NCBI GenBank assembly: GCA_050012775.1
Contig: JBEKGN010000003.1
Span: 124,001 to 188,000 of the forward strand
Reading direction: 5' to 3'
Source of the DNA: Roseiarcus sp050012775
GTDB lineage: Bacteria > Pseudomonadota > Alphaproteobacteria > Rhizobiales > Beijerinckiaceae
Length of the DNA stretch: 64,000 nucleotides
Shown in pieces: positions 53,558 to 62,745 of this stretch (position 1 is the first letter of the stretch; each line of letters begins with the position of its first letter). A program made the position numbers and the translations under genes. The notes under the pieces were generated by a model. The model had not been told where the DNA came from. It ran no database searches and saw only the letters and a program-made list of their open reading frames with translations.

Positions 53558-55192
53558 ATGAGCGAATCCGCGACATCCGGCGCCAACGCCCCCGAATTTT
53601 CCGTCAGCGAATTGTCGAGCGCGCTGAAGCGCGCCATCGAGGACCGCTTCGGCTATGTGCGGGTGCGCGGCGAGATCTCCGGCTACCGCGGCCCGCATTC
53701 GTCGGGCCACGTCTATTTTTCGCTGAAAGACGCCAACGCCCGCCTCGACGCGGTGATCTGGAAGGGCGTCTTCGGCCGCATGCGCGTCAAGCCGGAGGAG
53801 GGGCTCGAAGTCGTCGTCACCGGCAAGATCACCACCTTTCCCGGCAAGTCCGCCTATCAGATCATCGTCGAATCGCTGGAGCCGGCGGGCGTCGGCGCGC
53901 TGATGGCGCTGCTCGAGGCGCGGCGGCGCAAATTGGCCGAGGAGGGCCTGTTCGACGCCGCGCGCAAGCAATTGCTTCCCTATCTGCCGCGCGTCATCGG
54001 CGTCGTCACCTCGCCGACGGGGGCGGTGATCCGCGACATCCTGCATCGCCTTTCCGATCGCTTTCCCGTCCACGTGCTGGTGTGGCCGGTGCGCGTGCAA
54101 GGGGAGACTTCGGCGGCGGAGGTCGCGCAGGCGATCCGCGGCTTCAACGCCCTCGCGCCGGACGGCGCGATTCCCCGGCCCGACCTTCTCATCGTCGCGC
54201 GCGGCGGCGGCTCGCTCGAGGACCTCTGGAGCTTCAACGAGGAAATCGTCGTGCGCGCCGCGGCGGAAAGCGAAATCCCGCTGATCGCGGCGGTCGGCCA
54301 CGAGACCGACTGGACGCTGATCGACCATGCCGCCGACGTGCGCGCGCCGACGCCGACCGCCGCGGCCGAGCTGAGCGTGCCGGTGCGCTCCGAACTCATG
54401 GCGACGATCGCCGATCTCGACGGGCGCCGCCGGCGCGCGATCCTGCGCCTGAGCGAGCGCCGGCGCTCCGAGCTGCGCGCGCTCGCTCGCGCGCTGCCGT
54501 CGGGCGAAGCGATCCTGGCGATGCCGCGCCAGCGGCTCGATTCGGCGCTCGCGGCGCTGCGTTCGCGCTCGCGCGAGGGGGTCGACGCTCGCTCGCTCGC
54601 CATCGCCTTGCTGTCGCGCCGCCTCGCCCGGCAATCGCCGCGCGCGCGGGTGGCGGGCATGCGCGAGCGCCAGCGCGGCCTCGCGCAGCGCCTGGCGCGC
54701 GCCGGCGGCGCGCTGACGACGCGCCCGCGCGAAGCGCTGCGGCAGGCCGCGAGCGATTTCCTGCGCGAGGCGCGGCGCGAGAGGCGGGGGCGCGAGGAGC
54801 GCCTCGCGGCGGCGGCGCGGCGGCTCGGCGCCTTGACGCGCCTCGAGGGGCGGCGGGCGGGGGAGCGGTCGCGAATGCTCGCCCAGATCGAGGGCCGGCT
54901 GCGACGCGCATTCGCCGAGGCGCAGCAGCGCCGGCGCACGCGTCTGGCGGCTGCGTCGCAGGTTTTGAGCGCGGTCAGCTATCGCAGCGTGCTCGCGCGC
55001 GGCTTCGCCCTCGTTCGCGCCGCCGCCGGCGCGCCGCTGCCCCGCGCCGCCGCGATCGCGCCCCATCAGCCGCTGCGCATCGAATTCGCCGACGGCGAGA
55101 TCGCCGCGACGGCCGACGGACCCGCCGGCGAGCCTGTGGCCCGGCGCGCCAGGGGGCGCGCGCGCAAGGACGAGCAGGGCTCGCTGTTCTAA
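53558..55192 (+). CDS. xseA: Exodeoxyribonuclease VII large subunit
   Basis: A 544-residue nuclease subunit. The N-terminal OB-fold region YVRVRGEISGYRGPHSSGHV, then IGVVTSPTGAVIRDI and LLIVARGGGSLEDLWSFNEE, are typical of XseA. It digests single-stranded DNA with XseB in repair. Residues about 280-480 are Arg-rich and coiled-coil-like, the known XseB-binding stalk. The ATG at 53558 gives MSESATSGANAPEFSVSELS; the open frame upstream to 53462 is not needed. xseB is not adjacent. Confidence 0.95.
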   Translation: MSESATSGANAPEFSVSELSSALKRAIEDRFGYVRVRGEISGYRGPHSSGHVYFSLKDANARLDAVIWKGVFGRMRVKPEEGLEVVVTGKITTFPGKSAYQIIVESLEPAGVGALMALLEARRRKLAEEGLFDAARKQLLPYLPRVIGVVTSPTGAVIRDILHRLSDRFPVHVLVWPVRVQGETSAAEVAQAIRGFNALAPDGAIPRPDLLIVARGGGSLEDLWSFNEEIVVRAAAESEIPLIAAVGHETDWTLIDHAADVRAPTPTAAAELSVPVRSELMATIADLDGRRRRAILRLSERRRSELRALARALPSGEAILAMPRQRLDSALAALRSRSREGVDARSLAIALLSRRLARQSPRARVAGMRERQRGLAQRLARAGGALTTRPREALRQAASDFLREARRERRGREERLAAAARRLGALTRLEGRRAGERSRMLAQIEGRLRRAFAEAQQRRRTRLAAASQVLSAVSYRSVLARGFALVRAAAGAPLPRAAAIAPHQPLRIEFADGEIAATADGPAGEPVARRARGRARKDEQGSLF

Positions 55193-55301
55193 CGGGCAAG
55201 ATTGGACGCTTGATTCCCGCGAGCCGGACAGCCGAGTCGCGGCGGTCGGCAAACCGGTCGAAATGCCGACGCCGCGCTGATTCGAGGCTCTCGTGAATTG
55301 A

Positions 55302-55319
55302 CGCGTCGATATCGACGCG
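55302..55319. terminator. 18-bp perfect palindrome between convergent genes
   Basis: CGCGTCGATATCGACGCG is a perfect palindrome in the about 137-bp gap between the stops of xseA and the membrane synthase gene. There is no T-run on either side, so it is not a classic intrinsic terminator. Position suggests a bidirectional RNA structure or a protein-binding site. Confidence 0.35.
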
Positions 55320-55329
55320 CGCGCCGCCG

Positions 55330-57543
55330 TCAGCGGAGCTTCGCGCGAATCGACGGCGCCCAGATCGACAAGATATAAAAGCAGATAGCCACGACGAGCA
55401 GGTGTTGGAAGCCGAGGAGAGTCGAGAAGGACTCAGCCAGGCCGCCGATCACCGATCCCGCGATATTCGACCCGAAGGCTTGATCGGGGTCGGCTTCATC
55501 GCGGAACGAGCGAGCGAAGATCACGCCGGCGAAGAACATCGGTCCAAGAGCGAGCACGCAAGGGATGACATAACGCCAAAGGATTCCTCCGCTCAGGAAC
55601 GTATCGAACGGCGCCAGCAGCGCGGCCGCCAGAAAGGCCAGCAGCGCCGCGTAATGCGGAAGCAGCCTGCCGGAAGGCGTCTTGAGGACATAGAGGTTGG
55701 CGGCGAGGATCAACAGGAGCGCGGTGAGGAACACGGCCGAATTGACCAGCCACGTGCTGCCGAACAGCAGCGCCATCTGCACGACCGCTTTGGTTTCCAG
55801 CAGCATGAAGGCCGCGCCCAAGAAGAACATGCGGTTGTTGATCCGCAGGCGGCCCTTCGGCATGAAAAGGTAGACCATCGCGATCCCGAGCACGCCCAGC
55901 ACGATCATCGAGCGCACGGTCAGAGCCGGGATCAACTTTCCGCTGATGTAGAGGAACGGCCAGTCGTCGCTGGTCGCAAGCGCGGGCGCATCGTTATCGA
56001 CGATCAGTCGCGTCGGCGCGATCTTCAACCAGCGATCGCGCTGCCCGGTGGGCGCCAGGTCCGAGAGCGCGGCGAACCCGTTCACGGCCAGATTTTCGGG
56101 CGGCGAGACATTCAGCCAGAACGTGCCGTGCTGCCGAAACGCCTCGGCTATCCCAGGATTACAGCCGGCGATGATGGTCGTGAACCCGGCCGCGTCCGAC
56201 GATTTCAACGTTTCCGCGTAAGGCAGCGGGAGGACGATCGGATCGCATCCGAAGACCTGCTTGGCCATGGCGGCGACCCGCTGAACGATCCACCCCTGAC
56301 GGTAGTAGTTGTACATCACGAAAAGGCCGTTCGGCTTCAGCACCCGACGGATGTCCTCGAAGGCCTGTTCGGTGAAGAGGTAGCTTTCGAGGCGGATGTT
56401 GGCGTAACCGCTATGCAGGATCAGGGAGTCGACGAGGGCGTATACGACCAAGTCGTATTTGCGGTCGGTGGTGCGCAGGAAGTGCCGGCCGTCGTCGAGA
56501 TGACGGACCACTCTCTTGTCTTCGTAGGGTTGGTCGGGGTGATAGCGGATGCCGATGTCTTGTATCACCGGATCGATCTCGACGGCGTCGATGGCGCCCA
56601 CGCCGAAACGCAAGGCGTGGGCGATGTCGTTGCCCGAGCCGGCGCCGATGATCAATTCGTCTTGAAACGGCGGGCCGCCGCTTTGCCGCTCCAGCAAGTG
56701 AATCAGTGAGTAGGTCGAGCCGCCGGCCTCGAAAGGCACCATCGATTGATGGCCGATCGTGTTGACGGTGATTTCGCCGGTCACTTTCTGCCGATCGACA
56801 GCGTAGTAGGGCGACCAGCGCATTTCGTGCAGGCCGGTGCGATCGGTGGGAATCAAGGGGATGATCGTCAACAGCGCGAGCGTCAGGAGACGCGGCCGCG
56901 ACAGAGCTTGGTCCTGATAGAGGAGATAGCCGATGCCGACGAAAATGATCAGGAACCAGACCGCCGGCTGCGCCTGCGCGAAGGACAGCGCGGAAAACGC
57001 CAGGATGCCAACGAGGCTCCCGCCGATGTTCAAGGAATAGCCGAGGACCCGATTGGGAAAGGCGTCAAAGGCGCGGCCCAGCACTTGGCCGAGCCCGACG
57101 AACATCAGTGCGATCAGGACGAAGAACAGCGCGGCGATCGATTCTATCGGGACGACAAATTGAGCCACGTCGGGGTTGCGGTATTCGGTGCCGAAGAAAA
57201 CCTCCTGCGGCGAGGCCTGATGTCCGACATCCACCGCGAGTCCGCCCCAATAGGTGTAGAGGACGAGAAGCGCGTGCGTCGCCGCGAAGGTTGCGAGCGC
57301 GATGAGCGGAAACGCCGAAAGCCAGTCCCAGCGCCGGCGCGCCGCCAGGCAGCCGCAGGACATGCCCAGAAAGCAGGCGATCAGAACGACGTTGGTGAAG
57401 AATTGCAGGAAGATGACGTTCGCGGAGAACCAGCGAATGCAGGCCAGTTCGAAGAAAAGAACCAGAAACCCGACGAGAAAGAGATTGAATCCGTGCCGGC
57501 GCTCGTCGAGCCGATCAACCGTATCCATGCGCGTCTCGGACAT
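55330..57543 (-). CDS. Membrane protein with spermidine-synthase-like methyltransferase fold
   Basis: A 737-residue protein. About seven N-terminal membrane helices (to about 245) lead to a soluble Rossmann-type domain at about 290-500 with ELIIGAGSGNDIAHALRFGV and DAVEIDPVIQDIGIRYHPDQ, the polyamine-synthase/SAM-binding pattern. More helices fill the last 170 residues. The family is annotated as spermine/spermidine-synthase-like transmembrane protein; no function is established for this architecture that I can name. ATG at 57543 follows a GGGGGGGC leader. It is convergent with xseA. Confidence 0.8.
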   Translation of the reverse strand: MSETRMDTVDRLDERRHGFNLFLVGFLVLFFELACIRWFSANVIFLQFFTNVVLIACFLGMSCGCLAARRRWDWLSAFPLIALATFAATHALLVLYTYWGGLAVDVGHQASPQEVFFGTEYRNPDVAQFVVPIESIAALFFVLIALMFVGLGQVLGRAFDAFPNRVLGYSLNIGGSLVGILAFSALSFAQAQPAVWFLIIFVGIGYLLYQDQALSRPRLLTLALLTIIPLIPTDRTGLHEMRWSPYYAVDRQKVTGEITVNTIGHQSMVPFEAGGSTYSLIHLLERQSGGPPFQDELIIGAGSGNDIAHALRFGVGAIDAVEIDPVIQDIGIRYHPDQPYEDKRVVRHLDDGRHFLRTTDRKYDLVVYALVDSLILHSGYANIRLESYLFTEQAFEDIRRVLKPNGLFVMYNYYRQGWIVQRVAAMAKQVFGCDPIVLPLPYAETLKSSDAAGFTTIIAGCNPGIAEAFRQHGTFWLNVSPPENLAVNGFAALSDLAPTGQRDRWLKIAPTRLIVDNDAPALATSDDWPFLYISGKLIPALTVRSMIVLGVLGIAMVYLFMPKGRLRINNRMFFLGAAFMLLETKAVVQMALLFGSTWLVNSAVFLTALLLILAANLYVLKTPSGRLLPHYAALLAFLAAALLAPFDTFLSGGILWRYVIPCVLALGPMFFAGVIFARSFRDEADPDQAFGSNIAGSVIGGLAESFSTLLGFQHLLVVAICFYILSIWAPSIRAKLR

Positions 57544-57799
57544 GCAGCCCCCCCGATTCGTCTTCGCCATCGAAGCGTTTCGCGCGCTTCGAACCGGAAC
57601 GCGATCTCACTGAACGCATGCTCCCAACGCTGACGATCTCGGCGCGGCGGCGTCTCCCTTTGAGCCAGGCGGGCGTCGTCGGCGGCGGCCAGGGCGTCGT
57701 TCTTCTTGAGTCGGCGTTCCCCGGTTGGCGGCCGACGCCGCCGGTTATTCGCTATGACAGCTTTCCTCTTAACGCGGACTTATCCATCGGCGCCAAACG

Positions 57800-58630
57800 T
57801 CAGAGATTATCCACGAGCTCAAAGGCCCGATCGCCGCGCCCGCCATGGTCGTGCGGCGACGATCGCGTCGCGCGCCCGCTTTCGTCCGCTCGCCGAGCGC
57901 CGCCGTCCCGGCGCGCCGCGCGGCCCGCGAGCCAGGCCGGCAGAAACGCGCCTAGCCAATTCGCGACGTTTCCGTCGTGCTGGAACCAGCCGTCGAGATG
58001 GCCGCGGCGCGGCTGCGCGCCGGGCCGGCTCAGGCGCTCGTGCCCGTGCGTCGTCCAGCGGCACATCATGTGGTAAGTCACCTCGGGGTGGAACTGCAGG
58101 GCGATCGCGTTGGCGCCGAAGGAAAAGGCCTGGTTGGGGAAATCCTCAGCCCCGCTCGCCAGGAGTTGGGCGTCGCGCGGCACGTCGAAGCCGTCGAAAT
58201 GCCATTGGTAGACGCAGCGCGGAAACCGCGCCGCGCACAGACGGTCGGCCGCGGGCGTCGGGAGAATCGGGAAATAGCCGACTTCGCCGCGACGGTCGGG
58301 ATAGGTGAAGACTCGCGCGCCCAGGTGACGGGCCAGCATTTGCGCGCCCAGGCAAATGCCGAGCAGCGGCTTTTGCTCGCGCAAGGGAACCGCCAGCCAG
58401 TCGATCTCGCGCTTGATCCAGTCGTGCTCGTCGTTGGCGCCCATCGGCCCGCCGAAGACCATGACGCCGTCGTGATCGGCGAGCGACTTGGGCAAGGGCT
58501 CCTCGAGGCTGGGGCGGCGAATGTCGAGCCGGGCGCCGAGCGCATTCAGGGCGGCGCCGACGCGCCCCGGCGTCGAATGGCCCTGATGCAGGATCATGAG
58601 AACTTTCTTGCGCCCGACGCGCTCCGTCAT
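57800..58630 (-). CDS. Class I glutamine amidotransferase-like protein
   Basis: A 276-residue GATase1. GICLGAQMLARHLG puts the catalytic Cys at 93, and QFHPEVTYHM gives His181 and Glu183, so the triad is intact. It resembles the GMP-synthase-like stand-alone GATase family (COG0518), which may deaminate gamma-glutamyl compounds. The last about 70 residues after RWTTHGHERLSR are an Arg-rich extension with low complexity. TTGGAGC precedes the ATG. The substrate is unknown. The 257 bp upstream of its 3' end hold no clear gene. Confidence 0.85.
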   Translation of the reverse strand: MTERVGRKKVLMILHQGHSTPGRVGAALNALGARLDIRRPSLEEPLPKSLADHDGVMVFGGPMGANDEHDWIKREIDWLAVPLREQKPLLGICLGAQMLARHLGARVFTYPDRRGEVGYFPILPTPAADRLCAARFPRCVYQWHFDGFDVPRDAQLLASGAEDFPNQAFSFGANAIALQFHPEVTYHMMCRWTTHGHERLSRPGAQPRRGHLDGWFQHDGNVANWLGAFLPAWLAGRAARRDGGARRADESGRATRSSPHDHGGRGDRAFELVDNL

Positions 58631-58867
58631 CGCTTTTGCTCCAAGCCTGCGAATCGAAGGCCCCTCGCGCCCTCGCCCGCGAATCGGTCCATCTTCTAGC
58701 AAGTCTTGCGCCATTTGGTTAAGGGGGAAGGGCGGCTTATCGTCTCCGCGCGGCGAACCTGCCCCGGCCGACCTTGCCCTTCGCGCCCGCCTTCTCTATA
58801 AGCGCCGCTTCGCGCCGTTTCCGACACCCCTGGAGGCAGGGCGCGATCAACTTAAAGGACATACGAC

Positions 58868-59608
58868 ATGGCAGCGATCAAGCAACTCGCGGCCGTGACG
58901 CGTAGCGGGACAGGCAAGGGGGCCGCCCGCTCCGTTCGTCGCGAAGGCCGCGTACCCGGCGTCATCTATGGCGGCGGCGAGAAAGCCGAGCCGATCTCGG
59001 TCGATTTCAAGGAAATCAACAAGCACATCTACGCCGGCCACTTCCTGACCTCGATCTTCGAGCTCGAGATCGACGGCCGCAAGGAGCGCGTCCTGCCGCG
59101 CGACTATCAGCTCGACGTCGTCACCGACAAGCCGGTGCACGTCGACTTCTTCCGGCTCAAGGCCGGTTCGCGCGTGCGCATCGGCGTGCCCGTGCATGTC
59201 GTCAATCGCGAGCTTTCGCCCGGCCTCAAGAAGGGCGGCGCGGTCAATCTCGTGCTGCACACCGTCGAATTGTTGGCGCCGGCGGACGCGATCCCCGAGT
59301 CGATCACCATCGATCTCACCGGTCTCGACTTCCACGATTCCGTGCATGTCTCGACCCTCAAGCTGCCTGAGGGCTGCCGGCCCGCCGACACCAGGGCCGA
59401 CTACACCGTCGTGACCATCGTGCCGCCGACGGTGTTCCAGGAAGAGGCGCCGGCCGCCGTCGCGACTTCGGGCGCCGCCCCGGCCGCCGCCGCCGCGCCT
59501 GCCGCCGCTCCGGCCAAGGGCGCCGCCGCGGCTCCCGCCAAGGGCGCCGCCGCCGCTCCGGCGAAGGGCGCCGCCGCCGCGCCGGCCAAGCCGGCCGCCA
59601 AGAAGTGA
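58868..59608 (+). CDS. rplY: 50S ribosomal protein L25/CTC
   Basis: A 246-residue CTC-type L25. AVTRSGTGKGAARSVRREGR and VPGVIYGGGEKAEPISVD form the N-terminal 5S rRNA-binding domain; ESITIDLTGLDFHDSVHVST belongs to the C-terminal beta domain. From residue about 200 there is an Ala-rich tail with four repeats of a KGAAAAPA unit. The family tail is variable. Followed by an intrinsic terminator and pth. Confidence 0.95.
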   Translation: MAAIKQLAAVTRSGTGKGAARSVRREGRVPGVIYGGGEKAEPISVDFKEINKHIYAGHFLTSIFELEIDGRKERVLPRDYQLDVVTDKPVHVDFFRLKAGSRVRIGVPVHVVNRELSPGLKKGGAVNLVLHTVELLAPADAIPESITIDLTGLDFHDSVHVSTLKLPEGCRPADTRADYTVVTIVPPTVFQEEAPAAVATSGAAPAAAAAPAAAPAKGAAAAPAKGAAAAPAKGAAAAPAKPAAKK

Positions 59609-59641
59609 CGCGTCGGCCGCGCGCCGGTCTCTAGGCTCAAG

Positions 59642-59674
59642 GCCCGTCCGCCCCTCGAGGCGGGCGGGCTTTTT
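59642..59674 (+). terminator. Intrinsic terminator after rplY
   Basis: GCCCGTCCGCC (59642-59652) pairs with GGCGGGCGGGC (59659-59669) with one G-U pair, giving an 11-bp stem and a 6-nt loop (CCTCGA), then five T (59670-59674). This is a textbook rho-independent terminator. It lies 33 bp after the rplY stop and ends 16 bp before the pth start. Confidence 0.9.
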
Positions 59675-59690
59675 CATTAAGCGAGCGGTC

Positions 59691-60284
59691 ATGCTTCTCA
59701 TCGCAGGCCTCGGCAATCCCGGCGCGCGCCACGCCAAGAACCGCCACAACATCGGCTTCATGGCCGTGCAGCGAATCGCCGAGACGCATCGCATCGCTCC
59801 GTTCCGCGCGCGCTTCCAGGGGCTCGTCGCCGAAGGGCTGATCGGTGGGCAGCGCGTCGCGCTGCTGATGCCGCAGACCTATATGAACGAATCCGGCCGC
59901 AGCGTCGGCGAGGCGATGCGCTTCTTCAAGCTCGACCTCGGCGCGATCGTCGTCATCCACGACGAACTCGATCTGGCTCCCGCCAAGGTTCGGGTCAAGG
60001 TGGGAGGCGGCGCCGCCGGCCACAACGGCCTGCGCTCGATCACCGCCCATATCGGCAACGACTACAAGCGCGTCCGCCTCGGCATCGGCCACCCCGGCGA
60101 CAAGGCGCTGGTCTACAACTTCGTGCTCGGCGACTTCGCCAAGTCGGAACTGCCCTGGGTGGAAGCGGTCTGCGACGCGGTGGCGCGCGCGGCGGACCTG
60201 CTCGTTTCCGGCCAGGACGCGAGCTTTCAGAACAAGACGCATCTGGCGATCGAGGCGGCGGGATTCGGCGGCAAAGAGGCGTAG
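59691..60284 (+). CDS. pth: Peptidyl-tRNA hydrolase
   Basis: A 197-residue Pth that recycles peptidyl-tRNA released from ribosomes. NRHNIGFMAVQRIAE carries the catalytic His, QTYMNESGRSVGEA and VIHDELDLAPAKVRVKVGGG are the substrate-binding and metal motifs, and GAAGHNGLRSI the family signature. The rplY-pth order is the usual one, but an intrinsic terminator separates them here, so pth may depend on read-through or its own promoter. Confidence 0.96.
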   Translation: MLLIAGLGNPGARHAKNRHNIGFMAVQRIAETHRIAPFRARFQGLVAEGLIGGQRVALLMPQTYMNESGRSVGEAMRFFKLDLGAIVVIHDELDLAPAKVRVKVGGGAAGHNGLRSITAHIGNDYKRVRLGIGHPGDKALVYNFVLGDFAKSELPWVEAVCDAVARAADLLVSGQDASFQNKTHLAIEAAGFGGKEA

Positions 60285-60291
60285 CGGCCTT

Positions 60292-61239
60292 TCAACTCGG
60301 CCTCGGCCAGCCCGCCAGCAAGCCCTCGAGGCCCGCGACCAAGGCGAGCGGCTGATCGACCATGACGTGATGATCGGCCTCGGGAATCTCGAAATAGGGC
60401 GAACCGGGCGCGAGCAGGCTCATCGCGTAAGCGGCGTCCTCGGCGCGCGCCAGCTTCGAGGCCCCGCCTCGGATGACCGCCACGGGGCGCTTGACGGCGC
60501 GCAGAAGCGGCGCCGGATCCTCGCGCTCGATGTCCCGCCACAGAAAGGAATCGAACCGCCAGGTCCAGCCGTCGCCCTCGGGCGGCAGAATCTGGCGCAG
60601 GCCGAGGCGCGCGATATGGTCGGCGATGAAGAGATTGGCGCAGGGCTGAACCGGCGCGAAGCGGAACCGCGCCATCGCGGCCGCGAAGGTCGGATAGACG
60701 CGATGGGGCTTGAACTCGCGATCGCCGCGCCCGCCTTGCCTCTGTCGGTCGGGCGCGAACACCGGCGGATCGACGATGACCGCCGCCAAAAATTTCTCGC
60801 CATGCGCGGCCGTCAGCGTCAGGGCCATGCGGCCGCCGAAGGAATGTCCGACGAGGATCGGCGGCCCGCTCTCGTTGAGCCCCGTCGCTTCGGCGACCTC
60901 GATCGCCTCGCGCTGGAAAAGTTCGCGCGAATAGCGGGGCCGCCAGTCCGAGCCGCCCATGCCCGACCAGGACAGCGCGACGACGCGCCGGCCGTGAGCG
61001 AGAAAAGGCGCGATGAAGGACCACCAGTCGGCATGCGCGCCGCTGCCGTGCAGCAGCAGGAGCCCCGGCTTCGTCCGCGCCTGCGCGGGCTCCCAGGTCA
61101 AGGTCTCGATCCTCGCTCCCGCGACCGTGACGAAGCCGCGCGCGGGCCTGTGACGCAACACGCGCGTAAACCATTCCGGCGCCTCGGGCCGCTCCCCCTG
61201 GAAAGACGCGAGCGGCTGGGTGAGATGAGGATCGTCCAT
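60292..61239 (-). CDS. Alpha/beta hydrolase
   Basis: A 315-residue hydrolase. LLLLHGSGAHADWWSF (about 60-75) gives the oxyanion-hole HGxG motif; ILVGHSFGGRMAL (about 128-140) is the nucleophile elbow with Ser133; PEADHHVMVDQP near residue 290 holds the catalytic His. No signal peptide is seen, so it is cytoplasmic. Esterase, epoxide hydrolase or lactonase activity cannot be distinguished. It is convergent with pth (7 bp between stops). Confidence 0.9.
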   Translation of the reverse strand: MDDPHLTQPLASFQGERPEAPEWFTRVLRHRPARGFVTVAGARIETLTWEPAQARTKPGLLLLHGSGAHADWWSFIAPFLAHGRRVVALSWSGMGGSDWRPRYSRELFQREAIEVAEATGLNESGPPILVGHSFGGRMALTLTAAHGEKFLAAVIVDPPVFAPDRQRQGGRGDREFKPHRVYPTFAAAMARFRFAPVQPCANLFIADHIARLGLRQILPPEGDGWTWRFDSFLWRDIEREDPAPLLRAVKRPVAVIRGGASKLARAEDAAYAMSLLAPGSPYFEIPEADHHVMVDQPLALVAGLEGLLAGWPRPS

Positions 61240-61405
61240 GGGCTCTTTCGGAAATGCCGGTTCGATGACCCTCGTCGGCGGCGCGAGGGCCTGTCAAGTC
61301 GGCGCGCGCGCACAAACGCATGCGAAGTCGGCTTGCCTTCGCCGATCGGACCGCTAGCATCGGCGCCGAGCGAGGGACGAGCCTCGCGAACGGAGACTTG
61401 AATCG

Positions 61406-62404
61406 ATGAAAGCCGTATTGAGCAAGGCTCCGGGCGGGCCCGCGTCCCTTGTCCTCGAGGAAATCGCCGATCCCATGCCGCGACCCCGCGAGGTCGTCAT
61501 TCGCGTGGCCGCCTGCGGCGTGAATTTTCCCGATTCGCTCATCATCGAGGACAAATATCAGATGAGGCCGCCGCGTCCCTTCTCTCCGGGGGGCGAGGTT
61601 TCCGGCGTGATCGAAAGCGTCGGCGCCGAGGTCGAGGGCTTGGAGATCGGCCAGCGCGTGCTTGCTTCGCCGGGCTGGGGCGGCATGGCGGAGAAAGTCG
61701 CGGTCGCCGCGGCGCGCGTCATGGCGATTCCCGACGCCATGCCGTTCGACGAGGCGGCTTCGTTGCTCTTCACCTACGGCACGACCTATCACGCGCTGAA
61801 GGATCGCGCGCATCTCAAGCCGGGCGAGAGCCTGCTGGTTCTCGGCGCGGCGGGCGGCGTCGGCTCCGCGGCCGTCGAACTCGGCAAGGCGATGGGCGCG
61901 CGCGTCATCGCCGCCGCTTCGACGCAGGAAAAGGTCGATTCTGCGATGAGCTGGGGCGCCGATTCCGGCGTCGTCTATCCCTCGGGCCCGTTCGACAAGG
62001 ACGGCGCCAAGAAGCTCACCGATCTCTTCAAAATCGCTTGCGGCGAAAACGGCGCCGACGTCGTCTACGACAGCGTCGGCGGCGATTACAGCGAAGCGGC
62101 GCTGCGCGCGATCGCGTGGGGGGGCCGCTTTCTCATCATCGGCTTCCCCGCGGGAATCGCCAGGATTCCGCTCAATCTCGCGTTGCTCAAGGGCTGCGAC
62201 ATCGTCGGCGTGTTCTGGGGCGAATTCGCGCGCCGCGATCCCGGGGCCAACGCGGCCAACAACGCCGAGTTGATCGCGCTTTACAGCGCCGGCAAGATCA
62301 AGCCGCGCGTTTCCGCCCGCTTTCCGCTCGCGCGCGCCGGCGAGGCCATCGCCTTGCTCGCCGGACGCGGCGCGCTCGGCAAAGTCGTCGTCACGATCCC
62401 GTGA
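61406..62404 (+). CDS. NADPH:quinone oxidoreductase family (zinc-independent MDR)
   Basis: A 332-residue medium-chain dehydrogenase/reductase. ACGVNFPDSLIIEDKYQMRP and FSPGGEVSGVIESVG form the catalytic part, and GESLLVLGAAGGVGSAAVEL the NADPH-binding Rossmann motif. No zinc-ligand Cys cluster is present, as expected of the QOR group. It may reduce quinones or enoyl compounds; substrate unknown. Divergent from the alpha/beta hydrolase. Confidence 0.92.
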   Translation: MKAVLSKAPGGPASLVLEEIADPMPRPREVVIRVAACGVNFPDSLIIEDKYQMRPPRPFSPGGEVSGVIESVGAEVEGLEIGQRVLASPGWGGMAEKVAVAAARVMAIPDAMPFDEAASLLFTYGTTYHALKDRAHLKPGESLLVLGAAGGVGSAAVELGKAMGARVIAAASTQEKVDSAMSWGADSGVVYPSGPFDKDGAKKLTDLFKIACGENGADVVYDSVGGDYSEAALRAIAWGGRFLIIGFPAGIARIPLNLALLKGCDIVGVFWGEFARRDPGANAANNAELIALYSAGKIKPRVSARFPLARAGEAIALLAGRGALGKVVVTIP

Positions 62405-62512
62405 GGCCGCGGGAAGCCGTCGAGCCCGCGCCGGCGCTCGCTTCATCGGCGCGGGCGACGGCGGCTGAACGCGCGCGACGCCTCGAGGCCGGCCGCCCGT
62501 CCCGAATTCCGG

Positions 62513-62743
62513 CTATTGCGCCGAAGTCTGCAGCGCCAGCGCGTGCAGCTCGCCGCCCATGCGGCCCTTGAGCGCGCCATAGACCATTTGGTGCTGCTGC
62601 ACGCGGCTCTTGCCCGCGAAGGCGGCGCTGACGACGTTGGCGGAATAATGATTGCCGTCTCCGGCCAGATCCTTGACTTCGATCCGCGCGTCGGGAAACG
62701 CCTCGCGGATCATGCTCTCGATTTCGGCGACGGACATGGCCAT
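62513..62743 (-). CDS. bolA: BolA family protein
   Basis: A 76-residue BolA/IbaG-type protein. MAMSVAEIESMIREAFPDAR starts the fold, GDGNHYSANVVSAAFAGKSR and VQQHQMVYGALKGRMGGELHA hold the conserved His residues that coordinate a [2Fe-2S] cluster with a monothiol glutaredoxin in known homologues. It follows the 71-residue gene by 2 bp and lies downstream of purL. A glutaredoxin gene, usually next, is not present; a non-coding 108 bp separates it from the convergent oxidoreductase. Confidence 0.93.
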   Translation of the reverse strand: MAMSVAEIESMIREAFPDARIEVKDLAGDGNHYSANVVSAAFAGKSRVQQHQMVYGALKGRMGGELHALALQTSAQ

Positions 62744-62745
62744 GG

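Noticed and set aside
57780..57815. Two DnaA-box-like sequences (TTATCCATC and TTATCCACG)
   Set aside because: One lies in the coding end of the amidotransferase; no AT-rich unwinding region, no dnaA, dnaN, hemE or parAB nearby, so not taken as an origin.
57618..58076. Plus-strand frame over the gap and amidotransferase 3' end
   Set aside because: Antisense shadow without start signal; nothing recognisable in the gap 57544-57799.
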